Of a stretch of DNA of 64,000 nucleotides, positions 29,519 to 38,795 are shown one piece after another (position 1 is the stretch's first letter; each line of letters opens with the position of its first letter). The notes beneath the pieces are model-generated. The model was not told where the DNA came from and did not search any database. It saw nothing but the letters and a program-made list of their open reading frames with translations. The position numbers were made by a program, and so were the translations under genes. The stretch is taken from contig QFPO01000011.1 of NCBI GenBank assembly GCA_003241385.1, forward strand, positions 66,143 through 130,142. Reading direction: 5' to 3'. This stretch comes from Rhodanobacter denitrificans (GTDB lineage: Bacteria > Pseudomonadota > Gammaproteobacteria > Xanthomonadales > Rhodanobacteraceae).

Positions 29519-30124
29519 CTATTGTGCGCTCGGGGCCGCCCGGTGCGCCTGCGCGTCGAGTGCCAGATTCAGCGCCAGCACGTTGATGCGCGGCGCGCCC
29601 AGCAGGCCCCATTGCGGCGCCTCGATCTGCGCGTCGACCAGGCGCTCGACCTCGCCGGCCGGCAGTCCGCGCGCGCGCGCGACGCGTGCGATCTGGATCC
29701 GCGCGGCGGCCGGCGACAGGTGCGGATCGATGCCGCTGCCCGAGGCGGTGAGCAGATCACCAGGCACGTCGGCGGGCGTCACGCCTTCGCGCGCGGCGGC
29801 AGCCGTGCGCGCCGCGTCGATGCGCGTGCGCAGGTCGGGGTTGGTCCGCGCCTGGTTGCTGCCGGTCAGCGCCATCGCGTCGTAGTTCGCGGCCGAGGGG
29901 CGCGGCCGGAAGTAGCGATCATCGGCGAACGGCTGCGCGACCAGGGCCGAGCCGACCACCCGGCCGTCGCGCTCGACCAGGCTGCCGGCCGCCTGCGCCG
30001 GGAACAGCAGGCGGCCGGCGGTGGTCGCGAGCAGCGCGTACGACAGGCCGAAGCCGAGCAGCGTGACCAGCGCCAGCGCCGCGGAGGCGCGCCAGGGATT
30101 CGCGGTTGCAGCGGAGGTACTCAT
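29519..30124 (-). CDS. kdpC: KdpC, potassium-transporting ATPase C subunit
   Basis: The protein has 201 residues. A single N-terminal membrane span (ALALVTLLGFGLSYALLATTA) is followed by a periplasmic domain with the KdpC motifs GSALVAQPF, FRPRPSAANYDA, SGSGIDPHLSPAAARIQIARVARARG and the closing NVLALNLAL. The ATG at 30124 has GAGG 6 nt upstream; another ATG two codons earlier (30130) is possible. KdpC is thought to stabilise potassium binding to KdpA. It starts 9 bp after the kdpB stop. Confidence 0.96.
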   Translation of the reverse strand: MSTSAATANPWRASAALALVTLLGFGLSYALLATTAGRLLFPAQAAGSLVERDGRVVGSALVAQPFADDRYFRPRPSAANYDAMALTGSNQARTNPDLRTRIDAARTAAAAREGVTPADVPGDLLTASGSGIDPHLSPAAARIQIARVARARGLPAGEVERLVDAQIEAPQWGLLGAPRINVLALNLALDAQAHRAAPSAQ

Positions 30125-30132
30125 GGGCATCC

Positions 30133-32199
30133 TCAGACGCCGCCGACGGCGGCCAGCAGCAGATCGATCAGCTTGATCGCGGCGAACGGCAGCAGCACGC
30201 CGCCGGCGCCGTAGACCAGCATGTTCCGGCGCAGCAGCGCGGTGGCGCCGGCCGGGCGGAAGCGCACGCCGCGCAGCGCCAGCGGGATCAGCAGCGGAAT
30301 GATGATCGCGTTGAAGATCAGCGCCGCGAGCACCGCGTGGGTCGGACTCGACAGCCGCATCACGTCCAGCGCCTGCATCGACGGAATCGCCGCGGCGAAC
30401 AGGGCCGGCAGGATCGCGAAGTACTTGGAGACGTCGTTGGCGAGCGAGAACGTGGTCAACGCACCGCGCGTGATCAGCTGCTGCTTGCCGATCTCGACCA
30501 CGTCCAGCAGCTTGGCCGGGTCCGAATCGAGGTCGACCATGTTGCCGGCCTCCTTGGCGGCCTGCGTACCGGAATTCATCGCCAGGCCGAGGTCGGCCTG
30601 CGCCAGCGCCGGCGCGTCGTTGGTGCCGTCGCCGACCATCGCGACGAGGCGGCCTTCGGCCTGTTCGCGGCGGATCCGCGCCAGCTTGTCCTCCGGCCGG
30701 GCCTCGGCGACGTAGTCGTCGACGCCGGCCTCGGCGGCGATCGCGGCGGCGGTCAGCGGGTTGTCGCCGGTGATCATGACGGTGCGGATGCCCATCGCGC
30801 GCATCTGCGCGAACTTCTGCTTGATGCCGTGCTTGACGACGTCGGACAGCTCGACCACGCCGAGCACGTGGCTGCCGTCGCTGACGACCAGCGGCGTCGC
30901 GCCGCTGCGCGCGACCTGCTCGACCCGCGCGGCGAGTTCGACCGGCACGGCGCCGCCGAGCGCCTGCACGTGGCGCACGATCGCGTCGGCCGCGCCCTTG
31001 CGGATCCGGCGCGCCGTCGCGGCCGTCTCCTCGCCGAGATCGACGCCGGACATGCGCGTCTGCGCGCTGAACGCGACGAACCGTGCCTGCCGCGGTTCGA
31101 CCGGCTGCGCGCCCTGCTCGCGCGCCAGACGCACGATCGACTTGCCCTCCGGCGTCGGGTCGGCCAGCGAGGCCAGCATCGCCGCATCGCGCAACTGCTC
31201 GCGATCGATGCCGGCCAGCGGATGGAACCGCGTCGCCTGGCGGTCGCCGTGGGTGATCGTGCCGGTCTTGTCGAGCAGCAGCACGTCGACGTCGCCGGCC
31301 ACCTCCACCGCCTTGCCGGACTTGGCCAGCACGTTGGCGGCCAGTGCGCGGTTCATGCCGGCGATGCCGATCGCCGGCAGCAGACCGCCGATCGTGGTCG
31401 GGATCAGACAGACCAGCAGCGCGATCAGCAGCAGCGGATCGAGCCTGGCGCCGACGAAGCCGGCGATCAACGGCAGCGTCGCGACGACGATCACGAACGT
31501 CAGCGTCATCGTCAGCAGCAGCAGGCCGAGCGCGATCTCGTTCGGTGTCTTCTGCCGGTTGGCGCCCTCGACCAGCGCGATCATGCGGTCGAGAAAGCTG
31601 TGGCCGGGCTCGGCGGTGATCCGCACCACGATCTCGTCGGACAGCACCTGGGTGCCGCCGATCACGCCGCTGCGGTCGGTGCCGGCTTCGCGCAGCACCG
31701 GTGCCGATTCGCCGGTGACCGCGGACTCGTTGATCGTGGCCAGGCCGCGCACGATCTCGCCGTCGGCCGGGATCTGCTCGCCGGCCGAGACGACGACGTG
31801 ATCGCCGGGCTTCAGATCGGCCGCCGGCACGCGGCGTTCGGCGCCGCCGTGCGCCGGCTCGACGCGACGCGCGACCAGATCCTTGCGCGCGCGGCGCAGC
31901 GACGCGGCCTGGCCGCGGCCGCGCGCCTCGGCGACGGCTTCGGCGAAGTTCGCGAACAAGACGGTCACGAGCAGCAGCGCGGTCACGGCCCAGCCGATGC
32001 CGGGCGCCGCCGCGCCGGCCAGCGTCAGGCCGGCGGTCAGCAGCGTGCCGAGCCAGACCACGGCCATGACCGGATTCCTGAACGCGTGCTGCGGGGCCAG
32101 CTTGACGAACGCGCCGACGACGGCGGCGCGAAGGCCGGCGCGATCGAGCAGGGCCGGCGCGCGGCCGGCGTGGCGCGGGGAAACGACGGTAGCGGTCAT
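30133..32199 (-). CDS. kdpB: KdpB, P-type ATPase subunit
   Basis: The protein has 688 residues, typical of KdpB. The phosphorylation site is D310 in DKTGTITHGD. The TGES-type actuator loop is present as VTGESAPV, the hinge as MVGDGTNDAPALAQAD, and the nucleotide-binding region carries KGAADAI. The membrane helices match the seven-span pattern of KdpB. It hydrolyses ATP to drive potassium import through KdpA. It lies 10 bp downstream of kdpA. Confidence 0.98.
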   Translation of the reverse strand: MTATVVSPRHAGRAPALLDRAGLRAAVVGAFVKLAPQHAFRNPVMAVVWLGTLLTAGLTLAGAAAPGIGWAVTALLLVTVLFANFAEAVAEARGRGQAASLRRARKDLVARRVEPAHGGAERRVPAADLKPGDHVVVSAGEQIPADGEIVRGLATINESAVTGESAPVLREAGTDRSGVIGGTQVLSDEIVVRITAEPGHSFLDRMIALVEGANRQKTPNEIALGLLLLTMTLTFVIVVATLPLIAGFVGARLDPLLLIALLVCLIPTTIGGLLPAIGIAGMNRALAANVLAKSGKAVEVAGDVDVLLLDKTGTITHGDRQATRFHPLAGIDREQLRDAAMLASLADPTPEGKSIVRLAREQGAQPVEPRQARFVAFSAQTRMSGVDLGEETAATARRIRKGAADAIVRHVQALGGAVPVELAARVEQVARSGATPLVVSDGSHVLGVVELSDVVKHGIKQKFAQMRAMGIRTVMITGDNPLTAAAIAAEAGVDDYVAEARPEDKLARIRREQAEGRLVAMVGDGTNDAPALAQADLGLAMNSGTQAAKEAGNMVDLDSDPAKLLDVVEIGKQQLITRGALTTFSLANDVSKYFAILPALFAAAIPSMQALDVMRLSSPTHAVLAALIFNAIIIPLLIPLALRGVRFRPAGATALLRRNMLVYGAGGVLLPFAAIKLIDLLLAAVGGV

Positions 32200-32209
32200 G
32201 TCGAGGGTC

Positions 32210-33910
32210 TCAGAGCGCGAGCAGGGCCAGGTGGTCGGCGATCGGGCCGAGCACCAGCACCGGCATGAACTGCAGCAGGGTCAGGATCAGCACGACGGCG
32301 ATCAGCGTCAGCGCGAAGGTCGGGGTTTCGACGCGCAGCGTGCCGGGGCCTTCCGGTGCGGCGCGCTTGCGCGCGAGCGAGGCGGCGATCGCCAGCGGGA
32401 CGATCAGCGCCGGATAGCGGCCGAGCAGCAGCACCACCGTCGTGCTGAGGTTCCACCACGGCGTCGCGTCGCCGAGGCCTTCGAAGCCCGAACCGTTGTT
32501 CGCGTATGCCGAGGCGTACTCGTAGAACACCTGGCTGATGCCGTGGAACCCGGGATTGGAGGTGCCGGCGAGCGACGGCAGCGCCAGCGTGATCGCGGTG
32601 AAGACCAGCAGCACCAGCGGCTGCAGCAGCACCAGCACGGCCAGCAGCCTGACCTCGTGCGCTTCGATCTTGCGGCCGAACAGTTCCGGCGTGCGGCCGG
32701 TCATCAGGCCGGCGACGAACACGCCGAGCAGCAGATAGACCAGGAATTGCTGCAGGCCGCAGCCGATGCCGCCCCAGATCGCGTTGATCAGCATGTCGGC
32801 GATCGCGACCAGTCCGGTCAGCGGCACGAGCGAGTCGTGCATCGCGTCGACCGAGCCGTTCGAGGTCTGCGTCGTCACGGCCGCCCACAGCGCGGATGGC
32901 ACGTCGCCGAAGCGCACTTCCTTGCCTTCCATCAGCGCGACGTCGCCGGACGTACCGGACCCGCTCTCCGCCCACAGGGCCGCGCCGGTCGAGGCCAGCG
33001 ACATCGTCAGCATCGTGCCGAAGACCAGGGCCGTCAGCCTGCGGCGGCCGGTGAACGCGCCGACCATGAACGTGATCGCGACCGGGATCAGGACGATCGC
33101 GAGCATCTCCAGCAGGTTCGACAGCGGCGTCGGATTCTCGAGCGGCACCGCGCTGTTGGGACCGTACCAGCCGCCGCCGTTGGTCCCGAGCTGCTTGACC
33201 GCGACCATCGCCGCGACCGGACCGACCGGTATCTTCTGCGCGGGCATCCCGGCCGACGCGTCGATCGGCGTCGCGACCGGACCGCCCTGCAGCGTCGACG
33301 GCACGCCCTGCCAGGTCAGCGCCGACGACCACAGCAGGCACAGCGGCAGCAGCACGCGCACGGTCGGCCGGATCACGTCGGCCCAGTAGTTGCCGACGTC
33401 GGCCTCGCCGCCGGGTGCTGCGGCATCGCGCGCCACGCGTCCGCCGAACAGGCCGCGCAGCGTCGCGACGACCAGCGCCAGGCCCATCATCGGCGTCACC
33501 ATCTGCAGGCCGACGATCGCGGTCATCTGCGCCAGATGCGACAGCTGCGCCTGGCCCGCGTAGTGCTGCTGGTTGGTATTGGTCAGGAACGAGACCGTCG
33601 TGTGCAGCGCGAGATCCCAGCGCATGTTCGGCGCGTCGTTGGGATTGAGCGGCAGCCAGGCCTGCGTCATCAGGACGATCCAGGCCAGCGCGCCGACGAG
33701 GAGATTGCTGGCCAGGAAGGCGGCCGCATAGGCCTTCCAGCCCATGCCCTGCGCCGGATCGACGCCGAGCAGACGGTAGATCGGACGCTCGATCGCACCG
33801 AACAGCCGGTCGCCGCGCATCGGCGCGGCCCGCATCACCGCAGCCAGGTAATGCCCGAGCGGCCAGCCCAGTGCGATCGCGAGCGCGAAGACGAGCAGGC
33901 ACTCAGTCAT
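32210..33910 (-). CDS. kdpA: KdpA, potassium-binding/translocating subunit
   Basis: The protein has 566 residues with about ten membrane segments. The selectivity-filter-like loops of KdpA are visible: VSFLTNTNQQHY, LGTNGGGWYGPNS, TSNGSVDAMHDS and TSNPGFHGISQVFYEYASA with a following NNGSGF. These mark the four pore repeats, which show the usual KdpA identity. It starts 8 bp inside the kdpF gene, giving an overlapping start. Confidence 0.98.
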   Translation of the reverse strand: MTECLLVFALAIALGWPLGHYLAAVMRAAPMRGDRLFGAIERPIYRLLGVDPAQGMGWKAYAAAFLASNLLVGALAWIVLMTQAWLPLNPNDAPNMRWDLALHTTVSFLTNTNQQHYAGQAQLSHLAQMTAIVGLQMVTPMMGLALVVATLRGLFGGRVARDAAAPGGEADVGNYWADVIRPTVRVLLPLCLLWSSALTWQGVPSTLQGGPVATPIDASAGMPAQKIPVGPVAAMVAVKQLGTNGGGWYGPNSAVPLENPTPLSNLLEMLAIVLIPVAITFMVGAFTGRRRLTALVFGTMLTMSLASTGAALWAESGSGTSGDVALMEGKEVRFGDVPSALWAAVTTQTSNGSVDAMHDSLVPLTGLVAIADMLINAIWGGIGCGLQQFLVYLLLGVFVAGLMTGRTPELFGRKIEAHEVRLLAVLVLLQPLVLLVFTAITLALPSLAGTSNPGFHGISQVFYEYASAYANNGSGFEGLGDATPWWNLSTTVVLLLGRYPALIVPLAIAASLARKRAAPEGPGTLRVETPTFALTLIAVVLILTLLQFMPVLVLGPIADHLALLAL

Positions 33911-34019
33911 GGCGGCGGCCCGTCGCGGTGCGCACGCGCCACGTGATCAGCAGGAACATCAGGCCGGCACCGGCGAGCACGCCCGCCGCGCCCAGCAGCA
34001 GATACAGACATTCGATCAT
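33903..34019 (-). CDS. kdpF: KdpF-like small membrane subunit
   Basis: This 38-residue gene starts at the ATG at 34019: MIECLYLLLGAAGVLAG, then GLMFLLITWRV and a basic tail TATGRRHD. One hydrophobic helix spans about residues 4-26. Its stop overlaps the kdpA start by 8 bp, and its position directly before kdpA is that of kdpF. In E. coli KdpF (29 residues) stabilises the KdpABC complex. This one is slightly longer, with an Arg-rich C-terminus. It is too short for routine gene calling, and the assignment rests on position and hydropathy. Confidence 0.8.
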   Translation of the reverse strand: MIECLYLLLGAAGVLAGAGLMFLLITWRVRTATGRRHD

Positions 34020-34029
34020 CGCGGCGTAC

Positions 34030-34749
34030 TCAGAATGCGGCCTGCAGCGCCGCTTCGACGCGCGAGCCGGCCAGATCCGGAAACAGCGTCTCGGCGGCGC
34101 CGTCGGTGGCGTGCGCGGTCAGGCGCAGTTCGAACGGTGCCTTGAATGCCCAGACCGCGCCGAGCTGCGCATGCGCGTAGCCGTCGCCGTCGGCTCCGTC
34201 GAGCCGGTAGTAGCCGGCCGCGGCCTCGAGACGGACCCGATCGCCGAGCGGCCACTTCGCGCCGAGCTGCGCATAGACGCCGGCGTCGCCGCTCGCGAGC
34301 GCATCGTTCGAATAGCCGAGCTGCAGCCAGACGTGCTGCCTCCAGGTCAGCACGCCGATGGCCTCGGTCCAGTCGAGGTCGACCTGCGCGGACGGATAGC
34401 GGTAGTGCGTCAGATTGAGGTCGAGCGCCCAGTCGGCGGACGGCGCGCCGCTCCAGCCGAGCACGAGGTCCAGCTCGCTGCTCGCTCCGGTCTCCGGCGC
34501 GAACTCGACCGTCGAGCCCCAGACTGCGCCGTACCAGCCGCCGTCGCCGGCCGCCTTGAAGCCGGCTTGCGCGGCCACGTCACCGCGGGTTTGCGTGATG
34601 CCGCGCCAGACGTAGTCGCTGGTCAGCGCGGCCGAGCCGCTGACGCCGCCTGCATCGGCGACCGAAGCAGCCGCCAGCAGCACGGCGGCCGCGACCGGTG
34701 GGACGACGCGCGCAGGCGTCGGGGCATGTGGAAACGAACGGGAGGACAT
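34030..34749 (-). CDS. TorF-type putative outer-membrane porin
   Basis: The protein has 239 residues. A signal peptide (AAAVLLAAASVADAG) precedes SGSAALTSDYVWRGITQTRGDVAAQ, the diagnostic opening of the TorF/CHP02001 outer-membrane protein family. Alternating hydrophobic/charged beta strands follow (VDLDWTEAIGVL, WLQLGYSND), ending in aromatic Phe (ALQAAF), the usual C-terminal signature for BAM recognition. It lies 10 bp upstream of kdpF, so it is probably the first gene of the kdp transcript. A porin linked to potassium uptake is a plausible route across the outer membrane. Confidence 0.88.
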   Translation of the reverse strand: MSSRSFPHAPTPARVVPPVAAAVLLAAASVADAGGVSGSAALTSDYVWRGITQTRGDVAAQAGFKAAGDGGWYGAVWGSTVEFAPETGASSELDLVLGWSGAPSADWALDLNLTHYRYPSAQVDLDWTEAIGVLTWRQHVWLQLGYSNDALASGDAGVYAQLGAKWPLGDRVRLEAAAGYYRLDGADGDGYAHAQLGAVWAFKAPFELRLTAHATDGAAETLFPDLAGSRVEAALQAAF

Positions 34750-34922
34750 CGCGGTGATCCTGGCGGAAGGAGCTCCGCCGACCGCGAAAGTCTGGGCGTG
34801 GCGCGCGTAAAGCCGCCATGCGCGAGGGCGCCGCGGCCGTCAATTCCGCGTAAAAAGACCGCCCCTGATGCCGTCCCGTCCCGCCAGCGAGCACACGATC
34901 GCGGCCGGTGGCGGGTTCCGCG

Positions 34923-36140
34923 CTAGCGCAGCGCGGCCACCGCGACCGATGCGGCGACGCAGCCGAGCACGATCCACAGCGACGAAACCCGCGCGAATGC
35001 GAGCAGCGCGAAACCGGCCACCGCGATGACGACGTCGACCGGCGCGTGTACGCCTTCGGTCCAGACCGGATCGTAGAAGGCCGCGGCGAGCAGGCCGACG
35101 ACCGCGGCGTTGACGCCGGCCATCGCGCCGGCGGCCAGGCGATGCTGCGCGAGTCGCGCCCAGACCGGCAGCACTGCGAGCAGCAGCAGGAAGCCCGGCG
35201 CGAACACCGCGATCAGGGCGATCGCGGCGCCGACGCCGGGCGGCGCACCGATCGGGATCGCGGCGCCGAGATACGCCGCGAGCGAGAACATCGGACCGGG
35301 CACGGCCTGGGCGGCGCCGTAGCCGGCGAGGAAGCTGTCGGCTCCGATCCAGCCGGTGTCGACCACGCCGTGCTGCAGCAACGGCAGCACGACGTGGCCG
35401 CCGCCGAAGACCAGCGCACCGGCCCGATAGAACGCACTCGCGATGCCCGCGGCGGTCGGCACCTCGGACGCCGGCACCGCCCACGCGACGCCGAGGCCGG
35501 CCACGTACAGCGCGAGACACACCGCGGCGCCACGGGCACCGTGACGCAGCGGAACGGGCGCGGCGGCCGTCGCGCGCAGATGCCGGCACCACCACAGGCC
35601 GAGCCCGCCGCCGAGCGCGATCGCGACCAGTTGCGCCGAAGCGCTGCCGGCCGCGATCACCAGTACCGCGGCGCCGGCGGCGATCAGGATGCGCGGGACG
35701 TCCGGCGTCAGCTGCCGCACCATGCCGAGCAGGCCATGCGCGACGACGACGACCGCGACCAGCTTCAGGCCGTGCAGCGCCGCGGCGCCGATACCGCCGC
35801 CGAGCCGCGGCGCCAACGCTGCGAAACCGACCATCAGCAGGGCCGACGGCAGCGTGAAACCCACGAACGCGGCCAGCGCGCCGCGGCCGCCGGCGCGCCA
35901 CAGCCCGATCGCGAAGCCGAGCTGGCTGCTGGCAGGTCCCGGCAGGAACTGGCACACGGCCAGCAGCTGCGCGAACTGCGCTTCGTCGAGCCAGCGGCGA
36001 CGCTGCACGAATGCCTCGCGCATGTAGCCGACGTGCGCGATCGGGCCGCCGAACGAGGTCAGTCCGAGCTTCAGACACGCGCCGAACACCTCGGCGGCGC
36101 TGCCCGGTGCATGCATCGTGTCGGCATCGCTGGGATTCAT
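34923..36140 (-). CDS. chrA: ChrA-type chromate transporter
   Basis: The protein has 405 residues, the length of long-chain CHR proteins with two homologous halves. The N-terminal half has LGLTSFGGPIAHVGYMREAFV and QFLPGPASSQLGFAIGLWR. The C-terminal half has GALVFGGGHVVLPLLQ and AQAVPGPMFSLAAYLG; these FGG and PGP motifs define the family. About ten membrane segments are visible. It exports chromate or sulfate-like anions. The ATG at 36140 (MNPSDADTMHAPG) is chosen; MHAPG at 36116 is an alternative. No chrB regulator is next to it. Confidence 0.93.
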   Translation of the reverse strand: MNPSDADTMHAPGSAAEVFGACLKLGLTSFGGPIAHVGYMREAFVQRRRWLDEAQFAQLLAVCQFLPGPASSQLGFAIGLWRAGGRGALAAFVGFTLPSALLMVGFAALAPRLGGGIGAAALHGLKLVAVVVVAHGLLGMVRQLTPDVPRILIAAGAAVLVIAAGSASAQLVAIALGGGLGLWWCRHLRATAAAPVPLRHGARGAAVCLALYVAGLGVAWAVPASEVPTAAGIASAFYRAGALVFGGGHVVLPLLQHGVVDTGWIGADSFLAGYGAAQAVPGPMFSLAAYLGAAIPIGAPPGVGAAIALIAVFAPGFLLLLAVLPVWARLAQHRLAAGAMAGVNAAVVGLLAAAFYDPVWTEGVHAPVDVVIAVAGFALLAFARVSSLWIVLGCVAASVAVAALR

Positions 36141-36344
36141 CGGTATCGACGGCCGATCGGGTCTGGAGTCCGGAGTCTTCCCGCAGCGATCGGCGGGCTG
36201 CCGACGAACCGGTGACGACGTCCCGCCATCGATCGCATAGCGCCGGACCGGCGCCACGCCAATCTACCCGACCCGGACCTGCATCGGAATGACAGACGCA
36301 CTGCGCGCGGCGGATGCGCTGTGCGGCGCCGTCAAGCCGTGACG

Positions 36345-37214
36345 CTATCGCGCATCGAGCCGCCGGATCAGCGCCTGCGCGTCGGCCGGTGCGCGCACCT
36401 TGGCATCGTTGTCGAAGTAGCAGTACACGTCGCGGCGTGCCCGGCGCGGCGCGGTCTCGGCGATGCGCTGCGCATCGTCCGGTTCGCGGCCCTGCGCCCA
36501 GGCGCGGATGCGTTCGGCCCAGCGGTCCAGTGCCGCGTCCCCGTAGCCGCTCGTATAGAGCTCGGCGTCGCCGTGCAGGCGCAGGTAGACGAAGCCGGCC
36601 GTGACGTCCTCCAGGTACGGCCAGCGCCCGGCCGTATCGGCCACGACCAGGGCGACGCGATGCCGGCGCAGCAGCGCGATGAAGTCCGGATCGCGGAAAC
36701 TCTCGTGGCGCACCTCGAGCGCGTGCCGCAGCGGCCGCACGCGGTCGATCGACAGCGCGCTGCGGCCGCGCATGCGCGATACCTCGCGCCGGCGCGCCAA
36801 TGCCAGCGCCTGGCCGGTGTCGCGCGGCAGCAGGCGCAGGAACGCATCGAGCTGCGCCGGGTCGTAGCGCAGCGACGGCGGCAGCTGCCAGAGCAGCGGG
36901 CCGAGCTTGGCGCGCAGACGCAGCACGCCCGATGCAAGGAAGTTGGCCAGGGCCCGCTCGGTGTCGCGCAGGCGCAGGATGTGCGTGATGTAGCGCGGCG
37001 CCTTGACCGAGAACACGAAGCGCGCCGGCGTGTCGTCGTGCCAGGCCGCATAGCGCTCCGGCGTCTGCAGCGAATAGAACGATCCGTTGATCTCGATGCT
37101 GTCGAGCAGGCCGGCCGCATAGGCCAGTTCGCTGCGCTGCGGCAGATCCTTCGGATAGAAGCGGCCGCGCCACGGCGCATAGCGCCAGCCGGAGATGCCG
37201 ATGCGGATGCTCAT
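36345..37214 (-). CDS. DUF72 family protein
   Basis: The protein has 289 residues with the full DUF72 (YecE-like TIM-barrel) pattern: IRIGISGWRYAPWRGRFYP at the start, DSIEINGSFYSLQTPE, FSVKAPRYITHILRL, GPLLWQLPPSLRYD and FVYLRLHGDAELYTSGY, then CYFDND. The biochemical role of the family is not firmly established. The gene is monocistronic, divergent from the alcohol dehydrogenase-like gene. A second, more diverged paralogue lies at 62110-62877. Confidence 0.95.
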   Translation of the reverse strand: MSIRIGISGWRYAPWRGRFYPKDLPQRSELAYAAGLLDSIEINGSFYSLQTPERYAAWHDDTPARFVFSVKAPRYITHILRLRDTERALANFLASGVLRLRAKLGPLLWQLPPSLRYDPAQLDAFLRLLPRDTGQALALARRREVSRMRGRSALSIDRVRPLRHALEVRHESFRDPDFIALLRRHRVALVVADTAGRWPYLEDVTAGFVYLRLHGDAELYTSGYGDAALDRWAERIRAWAQGREPDDAQRIAETAPRRARRDVYCYFDNDAKVRAPADAQALIRRLDAR

Positions 37215-37483
37215 CGGCGCAGCTTGGCAGCCGGCCGGTTAATCGCAGCCTGCCGCGCCGCTGCACGGCCGTTCGGCGCCGGCGACACGGGCGCACGATA
37301 CCGGTCGCGGCGAACGGCGAGCCCGCCGCGGCTCGTCGGCGCGGGACGCCGTTCGCACTGCGCCGGCCGCGACCCGTCCGGTCGCCGCTGCCGACCGACG
37401 ACGACGACACCGATGATGGCCGCGCCGGCGCCGTCGCGCCGGTGCCGCGGCAGCGCCGCGGCCGACACGGGAGCCCTGCCACC

Positions 37484-38590
37484 ATGGTCCGAGTCAAGCG
37501 CATCGTCCGTTACCTGCTCGTCGCGGCGATCGTCGGCGTCGCCGCGCTCGCGGTCGCGATCCGCTACGACGCGCCGTGTCCGGCCCCCGCGCCCGACGCC
37601 GAAGGGCTCGATGCGATGCGCGCGGTGATCCATGCCTGCTACGGCACGAGCGAGGTGCTGCGGCTGGCGCGGATCCGCAAGCCGGTGCCGGCCGAGGACG
37701 AGGTACTGGTGCGCGTGCGCGCGGCGGCACTGAACCCGCTGGACGTGCACGAGATGACCGGCAAGCCGTACGTGATGCGGCTGTCGGCCGGCTTCGGCCG
37801 GCCCGAGGAGATGCGTGCCGGCGTCGATTTCGCCGGTACCGTCGAGGCGGTCGGCAGCCGCGTCACGCGCTGGTCGGTCGGCCAGGACGTGTTCGGCGCG
37901 CGCAGCGGCGCACTGGGCGACTACGTCCTCGTGCGCGAGCAGCGTCTGATCGCGGCCAAGCCGCCGCAGCTGAGCTTCGAGGAAGCCGCCGCCCTGCCGG
38001 TGGCCGCGACGACCGCGCTGCAGGGGCTGCGCGATGCCGGCGGCCTGCGCACCGGCCACCAGGTGCTGATCAACGGCGCATCGGGCGGCGTCGGCAGCTA
38101 TGCGGTGCAGATCGCCAAGGCGCTCGGCGCCGAGGTGACCGGCGTGTGCAGCACGCGCAACGTCGAACTGGTGCGCATGCTCGGCGCCGACCACGTGATC
38201 GACTACACGCAGGACGATTTCACCGCGCGGCCCGAACGCTACGATCTGATCCTCGACAACGTCGGCAACCATTCCCTGCGCGATACGCGGCGCGTGCTGA
38301 AACCGGGCGGCACCCTGGTGCTGATCGGCGGTCCCAAGCGCGATCCGTGGCTGGGCCCGCTCGGCCGGTCGCTGCTGGCCGTGCTGAGCGCACCGTTCGT
38401 CGAGGCGAACGTGACGACGATGCTGGCCGATCTCAATCCGGACGATCTGCAGACGCTGGCCGCGATGGCGAACGCCGGTACGCTCAAACCCGTGATCGAC
38501 CGCCGCTACCGGCTCGACGAGGTCGCTGCCGCGATCGACTACGTCGCGCAGGGCCACGCGCGCGGCAAGGTCGTGGTGACGTTGGACTGA
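37484..38590 (+). CDS. Membrane-anchored zinc-independent alcohol dehydrogenase / quinone oxidoreductase-like protein
   Basis: The protein has 368 residues. From about residue 45 it is a medium-chain dehydrogenase of the quinone-oxidoreductase group: VRAAALNPLDVHEMTG, GVDFAGTVEAVG, and nucleotide-binding NGASGGVGSYAVQIAKALGAEVTGV at about residues 196-220. It ends in the usual LDEVAAAIDYVAQGHARGKVV. Catalytic zinc ligands of classical ADHs are absent. Unusually, residues 7-26 form a hydrophobic helix (IVRYLLVAAIVGVAALAVAI), so the enzyme is probably tethered to the membrane. The start is the ATG at 37484. Confidence 0.9.
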   Translation: MVRVKRIVRYLLVAAIVGVAALAVAIRYDAPCPAPAPDAEGLDAMRAVIHACYGTSEVLRLARIRKPVPAEDEVLVRVRAAALNPLDVHEMTGKPYVMRLSAGFGRPEEMRAGVDFAGTVEAVGSRVTRWSVGQDVFGARSGALGDYVLVREQRLIAAKPPQLSFEEAAALPVAATTALQGLRDAGGLRTGHQVLINGASGGVGSYAVQIAKALGAEVTGVCSTRNVELVRMLGADHVIDYTQDDFTARPERYDLILDNVGNHSLRDTRRVLKPGGTLVLIGGPKRDPWLGPLGRSLLAVLSAPFVEANVTTMLADLNPDDLQTLAAMANAGTLKPVIDRRYRLDEVAAAIDYVAQGHARGKVVVTLD

Positions 38591-38795
38591 TCGCGCACGG
38601 GATCCGTCCGCCAGTGGCCGCGGTGCGCGCGATCGACGACGCTGCCGGCATGAGCCGTCCGCGCCGACCGCGTGCCGGTGAGCGCGGCGCTGTACCGGCG
38701 CAGACCCGCACGCTGGCGTGCGCCGTGGCCGCGGCTGACGATCCTGCCGTGGACCGAAGGCAGCGGCCGGGCGCGACCGACCGCACCGGCCCGCC

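Noticed and set aside
37477..37490. A Kozak-like context accatgg at the dehydrogenase start
   Set aside because: This is coincidence in a bacterial genome and has no bearing on start choice.
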